Shown one piece after another: positions 46,029 to 55,298 of a stretch of DNA of 64,000 nucleotides (position 1 is its first letter; every line of letters starts with the position of its first letter). The position numbers were made by a program, and so were the translations under genes. The stretch comes from Nocardia sp. CDC159 (GTDB taxonomy: Bacteria; Actinomycetota; Actinomycetes; Mycobacteriales; Mycobacteriaceae). The notes beneath the pieces were generated by a model. It ran no database searches. It saw only the letters and a program-made list of their open reading frames with translations, and was not told where the DNA came from. Location of the stretch: assembly GCF_023740735.1 (NCBI RefSeq), contig NZ_JAMRXH010000003.1, positions 310,001-374,000 on the forward strand, given 5' to 3'.

Positions 46029-47225
46029 ATGACTGCACCACCCCGGATCCACGGCGATGTGGACACAGGCTTCGGACCGGTCGCCGATGCGTTCCGGCGC
46101 AATTTCGAGCGGCACGGCGAGATCGGGGCGGCCGTCGCGGTCTACGCCGGTGACCGGCCGGTGGTGAACCTGTGGGCCGGATATCGCGATCGCGCGCGCA
46201 CCCTGCCGTGGGAGCGCGACACCATGGTGCCGGTGTTCTCCTCCACGAAGGGCATGGCGGCCTTCGTGCTCGCGCACGCGGTGTCGCGGGGCCTGCTGGA
46301 CTACGAGGCGCCGGTCGCGCGGTACTGGCCCGAATTCGGTTGCCACGGTAAGGAATCGATCACCGTCCGGCAGCTGATCGACCATCGGGCGGGAATTCCG
46401 GAGTTGGATCGCGTGGTGCGGCTGCGCGATCTGGGCGATCTGGATGCGCTGGCCGAGGTCCTGGCGGTGCAGAAACCGCACTGGCGACCGGGGACCAGGC
46501 ACGGCTACCACCCCATCACCGCGGGCCTGTACCAGGGCGAACTCATCCGCCGGGTCGATCCGGCGCGGCGCACTCTGGGCCGCGTGTTCGCCGAGGAGTT
46601 CGCGACGCCGCTGGGTCTGGATTTCTTCATCGGGCTGCCCGAGAGCGAGCCTATGGACCGCATCGCCACACTGTCGGCCACGACCGGGCTGGACGTGCCG
46701 CGCTACGAGCGAGATCTGCCACTGCGCATCGGAATGCAGCTGTACGCCCGGCGCGGGGCGACCTATCGGGCGCTCAACAGCCCCCGCCTCGGCGCGGCCG
46801 CGCGGGCGGCCCGGCGCGAATACCTCGGGGTCGAACATCCCGGCTCCGGCGGTGTCGGCACCGCCCGCGCCCTGGCCCGGGTGTACGGCGCGGCCGCCGC
46901 CCGCACCGGCGAACTGCCCATCGACGACGCCGTGCTGGACCGGCTGGCCGCCGCCGAGACCGCCGACGACGTGCCCGCCGAGGATCTGATCCTGCTCACC
47001 CGTAGCCGTTACCACCTGGGCTTCCGCAAGTCGCGCGGCTCGTTCCGCTTCGGCTCCGACAAACGCGCCTACGGCACCACCGGCTTCGGCGGCTCGGTCG
47101 GATTCGCCGATCCCAGTACGGGATTGGGTTTCGGCTACACCATGAACCGCCTCGGCATGGCCGTCCTCGACGATGTGCGGGCCCGCAATCTGCACCGGAC
47201 GGTGGTGCGCTGCGCTCAGGCGTGA
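46029..47225 (+). CDS. Serine hydrolase, EstB/LipL-type beta-lactamase family
   Basis: 398 residues. SxxK in VFSSTKGMAAFVL, Tyr in GTRHGYHPITAGLYQGEL, and the GFGGSVGFADPSTG motif near the C-terminus where class C enzymes have HTG. These features are those of the mycobacterial LipL / bacterial EstB esterases. No signal peptide. ATG at 46029, divergent from 45980. Probable esterase for short acyl esters. Confidence 0.85.
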   Translation: MTAPPRIHGDVDTGFGPVADAFRRNFERHGEIGAAVAVYAGDRPVVNLWAGYRDRARTLPWERDTMVPVFSSTKGMAAFVLAHAVSRGLLDYEAPVARYWPEFGCHGKESITVRQLIDHRAGIPELDRVVRLRDLGDLDALAEVLAVQKPHWRPGTRHGYHPITAGLYQGELIRRVDPARRTLGRVFAEEFATPLGLDFFIGLPESEPMDRIATLSATTGLDVPRYERDLPLRIGMQLYARRGATYRALNSPRLGAAARAARREYLGVEHPGSGGVGTARALARVYGAAAARTGELPIDDAVLDRLAAAETADDVPAEDLILLTRSRYHLGFRKSRGSFRFGSDKRAYGTTGFGGSVGFADPSTGLGFGYTMNRLGMAVLDDVRARNLHRTVVRCAQA

Positions 47226-47788
47226 ACGTCGTGCAGGTGGTGGATCAGGTCGTGGACGAAGTAGGTGGCCATGGAGTCGACGGTGAACAGCGAGCCGTTG
47301 CTGCGCCGGGCCGCCCGGCCGCGCTCGGCGACGGGCACGGATTCGAAAGCGCCGGAGACGGTTTCGGCGGCCACGGCCAGCTCGGCGGCGACGGTGGCCG
47401 GATCCTGCTCACCGTAGCGGCCCGCCACGGCCGTGACGTCCTGATCCCAGTTCTCGAAAACCGGTAGGCCGTCGGCGAATCCGACCTTGCCCTCGAATCC
47501 CGCGACCTCGGGTGGCGTACCCGGGCCGCCGAGGGTGACGTCGAGCCGGTGGACGAACACCCGGCACACGTCGCGCACGTGCGCGGCGTATTCCAGCGCC
47601 GACCAGGTCGAATCGTCCGGGCGCACCGTCGCATCGGCACGTTCCAGCACCGCGCCGAATCGTCCGGCGGCGTCGCGCACCAGCCCGGGCACGGCCTCGT
47701 AAGCGGTCGCGGGCCCGTCGAATCCGCATTCGGGGCACGGCTTTTCCAGGACCCAGGTCCAGTCCTTGGCATCGGGAACGATCGGCAT
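47216..47788 (-). CDS. DinB-family metalloprotein
   Basis: 190 residues. DinB four-helix bundle: an N-terminal Cys pair (PCPECGFDG), WSALEYAAHVRDVCRVFVHRL with the first metal His, and FVHDLIHHLHDVHA with the others at the C-terminus. DinB/YfiT proteins are metal-dependent thiol transferases; in mycothiol producers, many use mycothiol. 3' end overlaps the convergent esterase gene by 10 bp. Confidence 0.87.
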   Translation of the reverse strand: MPIVPDAKDWTWVLEKPCPECGFDGPATAYEAVPGLVRDAAGRFGAVLERADATVRPDDSTWSALEYAAHVRDVCRVFVHRLDVTLGGPGTPPEVAGFEGKVGFADGLPVFENWDQDVTAVAGRYGEQDPATVAAELAVAAETVSGAFESVPVAERGRAARRSNGSLFTVDSMATYFVHDLIHHLHDVHA

Positions 47789-47855
47789 GGACCAAACCTA
47801 AACTGGCGGAAAGTTTACCGCCACAAATAAACTGCCAATCCTCGACGAGATGCGG

Positions 47856-48911
47856 TCACTCGATCAGCCGGTGCGCCTTCTCGAACAGCTCCAGCGTGAT
47901 CGCGTGCAGGAAGTCGCCCACCTGCTTGGGCGCCTTACCGGCGAACGCGCGGGCGTGCGTGCCCTCGAGGACGATGCCGAGCTTGAAGCAGGCCAGCACG
48001 GTATACCAGGTCACCGCGCTCAGATCGCGTTCGGAGAACTCGCCGTAGTGGGCGATCATCTCCTCGGCCGTGGGCAGCCCGCCCACCGCGCCGAGCTTGC
48101 CGACCAGCGCCGAACCGGTGGTGCCGGGCTCGGGCCGGGTCGCGATCTGCCAGCCCAGATCCAGCAGCGGATCACCGATGGTCGACATCTCCCAGTCGAC
48201 CATGGCCGCCACCTGCGGGCCGTCATAGGAGAACATCATGTTCGCCAGATGGCAGTCGCCGTGCAGGATGCCGGGCGTCCACTGCGCCGGGCGGTGGCGA
48301 TCGAGCCAGTCGCCCACCCGATCCACGCCCGGAATCTCCGGTCCCGGATAGCCCTCGTTGGCGGTGTAGGACTCGAGTTCGGCCAGCCAGCGCGGCACCT
48401 GCCGCTCCAGGAAGCCCTCCGGCTTGCCATAGTCGGACAACCCCAGCGCCCGGTAGTCGAGCGCGCCCAGCCGCGCGATGGCCTCCACCGCCGACAGGCC
48501 CATCCGGCGGCGGATCTCCGAATCGCTCGCATGCGGTTCGGGCAGTTCATTGGCCGGGTTGAAGCCGTGGATCGGTTCCATCAGATAGAACACCGCGCCG
48601 AGCACCGACTCGTCGGGGCAGGCGGCGATCACCCGGGGCGCGCGCACGCCGGTCCCGTCCAGCGCGCCGAGCAGGCGGGCCTCGCGGCGGATCACCTCGT
48701 TGCTCTTGGCGCGCAGGTGTTTCGGGCCGCGCCGCAGGACGTAGTCGCGGCCGCCGCGGGTGAAACGCACCATGATGTTCTGGGTGCCGCCGCCGAGCGG
48801 GGTCACCTCCTCGAAATCCCCGGCGGGCAGGCCCTGCTCGTCCATCCACTTGCCGACGATTCCGAAATCGACCACATCCCGCGCCACCGCGGCCGGTTGC
48901 ACCACAGACAT
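47856..48911 (-). CDS. Phosphotransferase-family protein (APH fold, FadE36-like)
   Basis: About 351 residues. Nucleotide-binding RFTRGGRDYVLRRGPK, catalytic loop GILHGDCHLANMMFS and metal site VAAMVDWEMSTIGDPLLDLGW are classic aminoglycoside phosphotransferase (APH) motifs, as in the kinase-like N-terminal domain of ACAD10/11 and mycobacterial FadE36. Human and bacterial ACAD10/11 relatives handle 4-hydroxy acids, so a role in hydroxyacyl degradation is likely, though no acyl-CoA dehydrogenase gene is adjacent. An ATG at 48920 is a second possible start. Confidence 0.85.
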   Translation of the reverse strand: MSVVQPAAVARDVVDFGIVGKWMDEQGLPAGDFEEVTPLGGGTQNIMVRFTRGGRDYVLRRGPKHLRAKSNEVIRREARLLGALDGTGVRAPRVIAACPDESVLGAVFYLMEPIHGFNPANELPEPHASDSEIRRRMGLSAVEAIARLGALDYRALGLSDYGKPEGFLERQVPRWLAELESYTANEGYPGPEIPGVDRVGDWLDRHRPAQWTPGILHGDCHLANMMFSYDGPQVAAMVDWEMSTIGDPLLDLGWQIATRPEPGTTGSALVGKLGAVGGLPTAEEMIAHYGEFSERDLSAVTWYTVLACFKLGIVLEGTHARAFAGKAPKQVGDFLHAITLELFEKAHRLIE

Positions 48912-49006
48912 GTCCCACATTGTGCACCACGATCGCGTCACAACTGCGGGCACCTGCCATCAATGTGGTCTGCCCTCGGTTCGCCGGGACCCGCTACGGT
49001 GATCGG

Positions 49007-51163
49007 ATGAGCACGACCCGGCCCCGTTGGCGCGCAGGGGCCGCCGAGGGAACCGGTCCGCTGCGCACGTTGCTGGTGGACAACTACGACTCGTTCACCT
49101 ACAACCTCTTCCACCTGATCGGTGCGGTGAACGGGATCGAGCCGGTGGTGGTGCGCAACGACGAGGTCGACAAGCTCACCGAACTGGACCTGGACCGGTT
49201 CGACAATGTCGTCATCTCCCCCGGCCCCGGTCGCCCCGACATCGCCCGCGACTTCGGCATTTCCCGCCAGCTGATCGAGCACTGCGACTTACCGCTGCTC
49301 GGCGTCTGCCTGGGCCATCAGGGCATCGTGCTGGCCGCCGGTGGCGCGGTCGTCGCGGCCCCGGCCGCGCGGCACGGCCATCCCGAGCACATCGGCCACG
49401 ACGGGCGCGATCTGTTCGCCGGGCTGCCCCAGGATTTCACCGCCGTGCGGTATCACTCACTGTGCGCGGCGCGACCGCTGCCCGACGCCCTGGCGATCAC
49501 CGCGACCGCACCGGACGGGGTGATCATGGGTGTGCGCCATCGGCATCGACCGCAGTGGGGGGTGCAGTTCCATCCCGAATCCATCTCCAGTGCGTACGGC
49601 GCGGCGCTGCTGCGAAATTTCGCCCGGCTCACCCGGGAGTCCGCCGGTCGCCGCTCGACGCCGCGGCCGCCGTCCCGGCCCGCGGAAACGCCCGTGGCCC
49701 AGACGGATTCACCGGTCCGCCTGACCGTACTGCACGAGGTGATCGAGCGGGCGGTGGATACCGAGGCGGTGTTCGGGCGGCTGTACGCGGAGTCGGCGAC
49801 CGCGTTCTGGCTCGACAGCGCGCATCTCGTGACGGGGATGGACCGGTTCTCCTATCTGGGTGACGCGGCCGGGCCGCTGGCGCGGGTGGTGCGGTATCGG
49901 GTGGGCGACGGGTTCGTGCGCGTCGATTCGGTTTCGGGCAGCCGCCTCGCGGCGGGGACGGTGCTCGACCATCTGTCCGCGGAACTGGCCAGGTATCGGA
50001 TCGAGTTCCCGGACGTACCCTTCGATTTCGTCGGCGGCTATGTCGGCTACCTCGGCTACGAGGTGAAGGCCGACTGCGGGGCCGCCCCGGGCCATCGCTC
50101 GCCCATGCCGGACGCCCAGTGGATCTTCGCCGATCGGCTCGTGGTGGTCGATCACCTCGCCGGACGCACCCATCTGATCGCCCTCGCCGACGCGAACGCC
50201 GTTGCCACGGGCCGGGACTGGCTGGCCGCCACTCGCGCCGCGCTCGCGGACCTACCCGATGCGGCCGCACCGGTGCCGCTGCCGCTGGCCGCCGACGAAC
50301 GCGCGGTCGCCGACGGGCTGACCCGCGGACGCGACCGCTATCTGGCCGATATCGCCGAGATCGAGGCGCAGCTGCGGGCCGGGGAGACCTACGAGGTGAA
50401 CCTCACCGACAACACCTACGTCGACGCCGACTGCCCCGGCCTGGAGGTGTATCGCGTGCTGCGCCGATGCAATCCGGCCCCGTACGCGGCCTTCCTGCGC
50501 TTCGCCGACCTCGAGGTCGCCTGCTCCTCGCCCGAGCGGTTCCTGAAGGTGGATCGCGTCCGCACCGTGGAGAGCCGCCCGATCAAGGGCACCGCCCCGC
50601 GCGGCGGCACCCCCGACGCGGACGAGAACCTGCGCCGCGCCCTGGAGCTGGACCCCAAGACCCGCGCCGAGAACCTCATGATCGTCGACCTGCTGCGCAA
50701 CGATCTGGGCCGGGTGTGTGAACTGGGCAGCGTGCACGTACCGCACCTGATGACGGCCGAGACCTACACGACCATGCATCAATTGGTGACCACCGTCCGG
50801 GGGCGGCTGCGCCCGGACATCGACGCCGTCGCCTGCCTGCGCGCCTGCTTCCCCGGCGGCTCCATGACCGGCGCGCCCAAACTGCGCACCCTCGAGATCA
50901 TCGACTCGCTCGAGACCGAGGCGCGCGGAATCTATTCCGGCACCATCGGCTTCCTGGGCCTCGGCGGCACGGCCGATCTGAACGTCGTCATCCGCACGGC
51001 CGTCCGCCACGACGGCCGCTGGCGCATCGGTGCGGGCGGCGCCGTCGTCCTCGACTCCGATCCGGAGCAGGAGTACCAGGAGATGGTGCTCAAGGCCGCG
51101 GCCTCGCTGCGCGCGGTCACCGAGGCGGCGCGATCGCGGTCGATCGCTCCCCTGCAGGCCTAG
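49007..51163 (+). CDS. pabB: Fused aminodeoxychorismate synthase PabA-PabB
   Basis: About 718 residues joining both subunits. Residues 20-210 are the glutamine amidotransferase: LLVDNYDSFTYNLFHLIG, SPGPGRPD, nucleophile Cys101 in GVCLGHQG, RYHSL and WGVQFHPES. From about 240 the chorismate-binding domain follows: VGGYVGYLGYEVKADCG, GETYEVNLTDN, the ADC-synthase-specific RPIKGTAPRGG (Lys that distinguishes it from anthranilate synthase), DLLRNDLGRVC, FPGGSMTGAPK, GIYSGTIGFL. Makes 4-amino-4-deoxychorismate for folate (PABA); fused forms also serve antibiotic pathways. ATG at 49007. Confidence 0.92.
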   Translation: MSTTRPRWRAGAAEGTGPLRTLLVDNYDSFTYNLFHLIGAVNGIEPVVVRNDEVDKLTELDLDRFDNVVISPGPGRPDIARDFGISRQLIEHCDLPLLGVCLGHQGIVLAAGGAVVAAPAARHGHPEHIGHDGRDLFAGLPQDFTAVRYHSLCAARPLPDALAITATAPDGVIMGVRHRHRPQWGVQFHPESISSAYGAALLRNFARLTRESAGRRSTPRPPSRPAETPVAQTDSPVRLTVLHEVIERAVDTEAVFGRLYAESATAFWLDSAHLVTGMDRFSYLGDAAGPLARVVRYRVGDGFVRVDSVSGSRLAAGTVLDHLSAELARYRIEFPDVPFDFVGGYVGYLGYEVKADCGAAPGHRSPMPDAQWIFADRLVVVDHLAGRTHLIALADANAVATGRDWLAATRAALADLPDAAAPVPLPLAADERAVADGLTRGRDRYLADIAEIEAQLRAGETYEVNLTDNTYVDADCPGLEVYRVLRRCNPAPYAAFLRFADLEVACSSPERFLKVDRVRTVESRPIKGTAPRGGTPDADENLRRALELDPKTRAENLMIVDLLRNDLGRVCELGSVHVPHLMTAETYTTMHQLVTTVRGRLRPDIDAVACLRACFPGGSMTGAPKLRTLEIIDSLETEARGIYSGTIGFLGLGGTADLNVVIRTAVRHDGRWRIGAGGAVVLDSDPEQEYQEMVLKAAASLRAVTEAARSRSIAPLQA

Positions 51164-51390
51164 TCGCGGTGTCGCGGCGATCGCGGCGTCCCCGGGCGAA
51201 ACGCTGCTGAGAAACAACGGATGTCGCGAGGATGCGGCCTCTCCGGCGGTGAATCGGCCGTTGCGGAACGTCTTTCGCGCACCAAGAACGGTCGCTGAAC
51301 CACCTGGACAATCACCACCCCCAAATCCGGCGAATCGGTCTATTCGGGCCACATAGTGGTTCCGAAGGGGACGGACCGCGGAGGCGAGGG

Positions 51391-52107
51391 ATGACTTATC
51401 GGGCGCTGATGGCGGGGTTGCTGGCCGGTGGCGTGCTGCTGGCCGCCGGGCCGGGCAGCGGCATGTCGACGCTCCCGGACCCGGCACTGGTCCCACCGCG
51501 CACGGCCCTGTCGTTCCGCTGGATCATTCCCAGCGTCCGGTGGGGCACCGCCAACGAGCACGAGCGGCGCAACGGGTTGTCGATGGTCAAGCTGTACATG
51601 GTCGACTACGCGCTGCGGCACGGAGACGGATCGGCCGCGGATCGGGAGTTGGGTGAGCGCATGATTCGCCGCTCCGACGATGCCGCCGCGAGCCTGCTGG
51701 CGGCCAAATACCCGCGGGCGATCGATGCGGTGGCAGCCGAATACCACCTCGCCGACACCGTCGGCGGCGCGGACTGGGGCTCGGCGCTGACCTCCACCGC
51801 CGATCTCGCCGACTTCCTCGCGATCAAGATGCGCAGCGATCGCGGCTCACTCCTGCTGACCTGGATGGCCGACGCCGAACCGATCGCCGCCGACGGCACC
51901 GAACAGGACTGGGGCACCGCGAAACTGCCCGGTGTGCTCGGAAGTAAGTGGGGCTGGTCGGATTTCGGCCCGCCCGAGGTCGCCTCGGCATCGATCGGAC
52001 TCGGTTTCACCGTCGCCGCGCACACCCAGGGCACCGCCGACGAGCAGACCGACGATGTGCTCGCGGTGTTGCAGGGCGTACTGCTGGACCTGCTCGGGGT
52101 GCCCTGA
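51391..52107 (+). CDS. Exported serine hydrolase-like protein of beta-lactamase fold
   Basis: 238 residues with signal peptide LMAGLLAGGVLLAAGPGSGM. A Ser-x-x-Lys (RRNGLSMVKLYMVDYAL), an acidic SDD (MIRRSDDAAASLLA, position of SDN) and a C-terminal GSKWGW where class A beta-lactamases have KTG suggest a penicillin-recognising fold in which the later motifs are changed. Found as hypothetical protein in mycolata. It may bind or process peptidoglycan or be inactive; beta-lactam hydrolysis is unsupported. Confidence 0.7.
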   Translation: MTYRALMAGLLAGGVLLAAGPGSGMSTLPDPALVPPRTALSFRWIIPSVRWGTANEHERRNGLSMVKLYMVDYALRHGDGSAADRELGERMIRRSDDAAASLLAAKYPRAIDAVAAEYHLADTVGGADWGSALTSTADLADFLAIKMRSDRGSLLLTWMADAEPIAADGTEQDWGTAKLPGVLGSKWGWSDFGPPEVASASIGLGFTVAAHTQGTADEQTDDVLAVLQGVLLDLLGVP

Positions 52108-52303
52108 CCCCGCTTTGTGCCGGATATCTCCCCAATGATGGGATGCGCGAGGTTTCAGGGTCGACCAGGGGTTAATCCCGGTACTGGACGAGCTGTCCAA
52201 CAGCCATGCTGGGACAGACGGCGGCAGGTACGCGCAACGAGGCGTGTGCCGGAAACTGGCGGCACAGCGCGGTGCTCCCGGGCCCGGCCCACCGGCCGTC
52301 GTA

Positions 52304-53920
52304 TCAGATCCGTGCGCCCTTGGCTCGGTTGCATGCCCGACACAGGATCTGCAGATTCGCCGCGCTCGTCGCGCCGCCTCGGCTGAGCGGGATGACGTGG
52401 TCGAATTCCAGATAGTGGGTGGCACCGCAGTCCACGCAGCGCCCGCCGTCGCGCTGCCACACCTGGGCCTTGAGCTCGGGTGGAATGGAGCGCCGGTCCC
52501 GGCGGCCGGGGGCGAGGGTCAGCCGTTTGGCCACGCGCAGCGCGCCTTCCAGCGCGGCCGCGACCAGGTCTGGATCCTCGACTTCGAAGGTGGCGCCACC
52601 GCGGGCGGAGGTGGCCGCCACCACGACCGTATGCTCGTCGGCCGTCACCGAGACGATGCGCGACCACGGCAGCTCGACGCCTGCCTCGGGGCCGATGAAG
52701 CGCAGCTTGCGGCTGGAGCAGACCAGCCGCCCCTCGGTCGGTCGCGGCCCGCGGGCCAGCTGCCGGACGCGGATCGCCGGAATGTCCAGGTGCACCGCCT
52801 CTTCCGGATCCAGATGCAGGCCGGGCGCGCGCACGGTCGGCAGCTCTCCCGCGCGCAGCCGCGACAGCGTGCGGCCGCGCTGCAGCCGGCGGCGCAGGTC
52901 CTCCACCTGCGCCCCGGTCAGCGCCAGCGCCGCGACGGTGGCCTCGAAGTCGTCGAGTTCGTCGGGGCCGACCTCGCCGTCGGCGATCACGAACGCGGCC
53001 AGTCGCTCCACATACGCCAGCCCGGGGCCGCGCAGTGCCGTGCGGCCGGTCTCGGCATCGATGCGCCGATATCGCAGCGCGGTCCACAGCTCGTCCCAGG
53101 CTCGCCCGTGTGGTCCGGTGGCGGTCAGCACGCGCCACGCGCGCGCCCGCCAACCCTCGAGGTAGCGCTCGACCTCTCCCGCACACGCCCGGCACGGCGC
53201 CGGCGTGCCGAGTACGCGCCAGCCTCGGCGGCGGCCGCAGCGCACGCAGATCCGCGGATCCCGCGGCGGCCGTGGGATCGTCGAATCCGTCCAGCGCGCG
53301 CCGTCCCACCAGCGCAGCGCGGCGGCGTCGTCGGGATCCGGCTGCCAGTCCGGCCGGGGATCGGCCGGGGGCGGGGTCGGGTCGTCGATCCGGGCGGCGG
53401 GTTCGTCGCGTGCCAGCTCCACCCCGCGCGGCACCCCGAAGGCGGCGAACAGCTCGGCCGCGCCGGGAAATCCGGTGCCGTCGGCGCGAAACCACCAGCG
53501 CCCGTCGCGCCGGAAGATCCGCGCGAACACCGCCGCCCGCGCCCCGGGCGCGGCCACGATGTCGCAGCGCGCCACCGGTCCCTCGGCATCGAGCACCGTC
53601 AGCGTGGGTCGGGCCAGCGCGGCCAGCTCGCCCTCGGGCACCGAGCCCGCGATCAGCAGGCACCCCACCTCGGGCACGGTGCGCGGCAGCGACACCGACA
53701 GCCGCGCCGTGCGCGGCTCGGGGCGCTGGTCCAACGTCACCGCCTGCGAGGGATGGCGCGGCGCGTTGAAGAACACCGCGTCGTGGCGCGACCGCACCCG
53801 CCCGTCCGCACCCAGCAGCAGGGCGTGCGCGTCCAGCGCCTGGGCCGAGCGCCACGAAAGCAGCACGCTCAGAAGCGAAGTCGGTAGCGGCGTCGCGCCG
53901 TCGTCGTCATCGGATCGCAT
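52304..53920 (-). CDS. Multidomain protein: TerD, DUF2510, zinc ribbon, TerB-like, PH-like, HNH
   Basis: About 538 residues. 1-180: TerD-type domain (VLLSWRSAQALDAHALLLGADGRVR, AVFFNAPRHPSQAV, AVFARIFRRDGRWWFRADG). About 215-240: DUF2510 (DWQPDPDDAAALRWWDGARWTDST). Then a Cys4 ribbon (ICVRCGRRRGW, TPAPCRACAGE). About 340-385: TerB-like helices (AAFVIADGEVGPDELDDFEATVAAL). Then a GRAM/PH-like sheet (EGRLVCSSRKLRFIGPEAG). The end is an HNH nuclease (VWQRDGGRCVDCGATHYLEF, then HVIPLSRGGATSAANLQILCRACN). Tellurite-type Ter domains plus nuclease suggests stress or phage defence. ATG at 53920. Confidence 0.75.
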   Translation of the reverse strand: MRSDDDDGATPLPTSLLSVLLSWRSAQALDAHALLLGADGRVRSRHDAVFFNAPRHPSQAVTLDQRPEPRTARLSVSLPRTVPEVGCLLIAGSVPEGELAALARPTLTVLDAEGPVARCDIVAAPGARAAVFARIFRRDGRWWFRADGTGFPGAAELFAAFGVPRGVELARDEPAARIDDPTPPPADPRPDWQPDPDDAAALRWWDGARWTDSTIPRPPRDPRICVRCGRRRGWRVLGTPAPCRACAGEVERYLEGWRARAWRVLTATGPHGRAWDELWTALRYRRIDAETGRTALRGPGLAYVERLAAFVIADGEVGPDELDDFEATVAALALTGAQVEDLRRRLQRGRTLSRLRAGELPTVRAPGLHLDPEEAVHLDIPAIRVRQLARGPRPTEGRLVCSSRKLRFIGPEAGVELPWSRIVSVTADEHTVVVAATSARGGATFEVEDPDLVAAALEGALRVAKRLTLAPGRRDRRSIPPELKAQVWQRDGGRCVDCGATHYLEFDHVIPLSRGGATSAANLQILCRACNRAKGARI

Positions 53921-54160
53921 CGTGATCGAACTATGCCAGGCCGGTCCGACACACTCGCGAATACCTGTGCCGCGCGGTACCGAAACAGGTTCGCCGCGGC
54001 CCCTATCACCCCCTATCCGAATATGCCGGAAGGATTCCTCCAAAAAGTCGTCTCACCTTGCCTTTTCGCACCGCCCGACGGTTAAACCCCGGTGCCATGG
54101 CCCCATTTTCCGGGGCCTACCTCCTGGTAACGTCCGACTCGGCATCGGGGCTGCTGTACC
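53921..54160. other. Divergent promoter region, left part
   Basis: Spacer between the TerD-HNH and KAS III genes. It contains a small hairpin GGCCCC-ATTTTCC-GGGGCC at 54099-54117. No gene seen. Confidence 0.4.
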
Positions 54161-54191
54161 AAAGGTATCTGTTAATTCACGCAATACCTTT
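54161..54191. promoter_or_regulatory. 8-bp inverted repeat upstream of KAS III operon
   Basis: AAAGGTAT (54161-54168) and ATACCTTT (54184-54191) are perfect inverted repeats 15 bases apart, 57-87 bp before the KAS III start. Possible regulator site. Confidence 0.5.
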
Positions 54192-54203
54192 TCTTCGCAA
54201 TCG

Positions 54204-54218
54204 GATTCGGTCCGAATC
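54204..54218. promoter_or_regulatory. Perfect 15-bp palindrome upstream of KAS III operon
   Basis: GATTCGG-T-CCGAATC, 29 bp before the ATG at 54248. Size and place suit a repressor operator; candidate factor is the LuxR-type protein at 56428 or one encoded elsewhere. Confidence 0.6.
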
Positions 54219-54247
54219 GAATTTTCATCCAAGAGAGTAGGGGGCCC

Positions 54248-55294
54248 ATGCGTACACGTTTCGAATCGATCGGCGCCTACACGCCCAGCGAGGTCCGTTC
54301 GACCGACGAGGTGATCGGCGCACTTTCCATGCCCAGATCGCTGGACCTCGAACGCATCACCGGCATCCGCAACCGGCACGTGCACTCCCGCGATCCGCAG
54401 CGCTACGAATCCTCGTTCGAGCTGGCACTGGCCGCCGTCGACGACTGCCTGTCCCATTCCGACTACCGGGCCGAGGAACTGGACGTGGTGATCTCCGCCT
54501 CCATCACCCGCTTTCGCGGACCGGACTTCTTCTGCTACGCACCGGCTTTCGCGACCATGCTGCGCGCGGCGATGGGCGCCGAGCGGGCCCTGCACCTGGA
54601 CGTGTCCAATGCCTGCGCGGGCATGATCACCGGCGTCATGCTGCTGGATCGGATGATCCGGGCGGGGGTGGTGCGCAACGGCATCGTGGTCAGCGGCGAG
54701 CAGATCACCCCCATCGCCGAGACCGCGGCCCGCGAGATCAGCCAGCCCTACGATCCGCAGTTCGCGGCGCTGACCGTGGGCGACGCCGCCGTCGCGGTAA
54801 TCGTCGACGACCGCGGCGACGACGACGATCAGATCCACTACGTCGAGCTGATGACGACCGCCGCCGGGGCCGAGCACTGCCTGGGCATGCCCAGCGAGCG
54901 GACCACCGGCATCGCCATGTACACCGACAATCGCGCGCTCGCCAGCGAATCGCGTTATCTGCAGGGCATCACCCGCATGGCCGATTTCCTCGCCGAGCGC
55001 GGACTCGACTGGGAGAACGAAAAATTCGATTACTGGATACATCATCAATTTTCCGGCCCGGCGATCGAATACATCAGCCAGCTCACCGAGCGCCACTTCC
55101 GGACCCCGATGCCGCAGGCACTCAACGTTTTAGACGAATTCGGCAACACCGCCTCCACATCGCACTTCCTGGTGCTGCACGAACATCTTGCGCGACAAGC
55201 GATTCCGAAGGGCTCGAAGGTGCTACTCGTACCGGAGGCATCCGGTGTGGTGTCCGGACATCTGGCCGCGACCATTTCCCGATTGGAGGCGTGA
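54248..55294 (+). CDS. Beta-ketoacyl-ACP synthase III (FabH-type)
   Basis: 348 residues. KAS III catalytic triad intact: Cys123 in HLDVSNACAGMITG, His266 in DYWIHHQFSG, Asn300 in LDEFGNTASTS. N-terminal RITGIRNRHVHS and VGDAAVAVIVDD are typical of secondary-metabolite KAS III enzymes rather than housekeeping FabH. It should condense an acyl-CoA with malonyl- or another ACP/CoA-bound extender. ATG at 54248 with GAGAGTAGGG upstream. The next gene, 4 bp later, is a KAS III-like protein without catalytic residues, probably a partner. Confidence 0.88.
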   Translation: MRTRFESIGAYTPSEVRSTDEVIGALSMPRSLDLERITGIRNRHVHSRDPQRYESSFELALAAVDDCLSHSDYRAEELDVVISASITRFRGPDFFCYAPAFATMLRAAMGAERALHLDVSNACAGMITGVMLLDRMIRAGVVRNGIVVSGEQITPIAETAAREISQPYDPQFAALTVGDAAVAVIVDDRGDDDDQIHYVELMTTAAGAEHCLGMPSERTTGIAMYTDNRALASESRYLQGITRMADFLAERGLDWENEKFDYWIHHQFSGPAIEYISQLTERHFRTPMPQALNVLDEFGNTASTSHFLVLHEHLARQAIPKGSKVLLVPEASGVVSGHLAATISRLEA

Positions 55295-55298
55295 AAGC

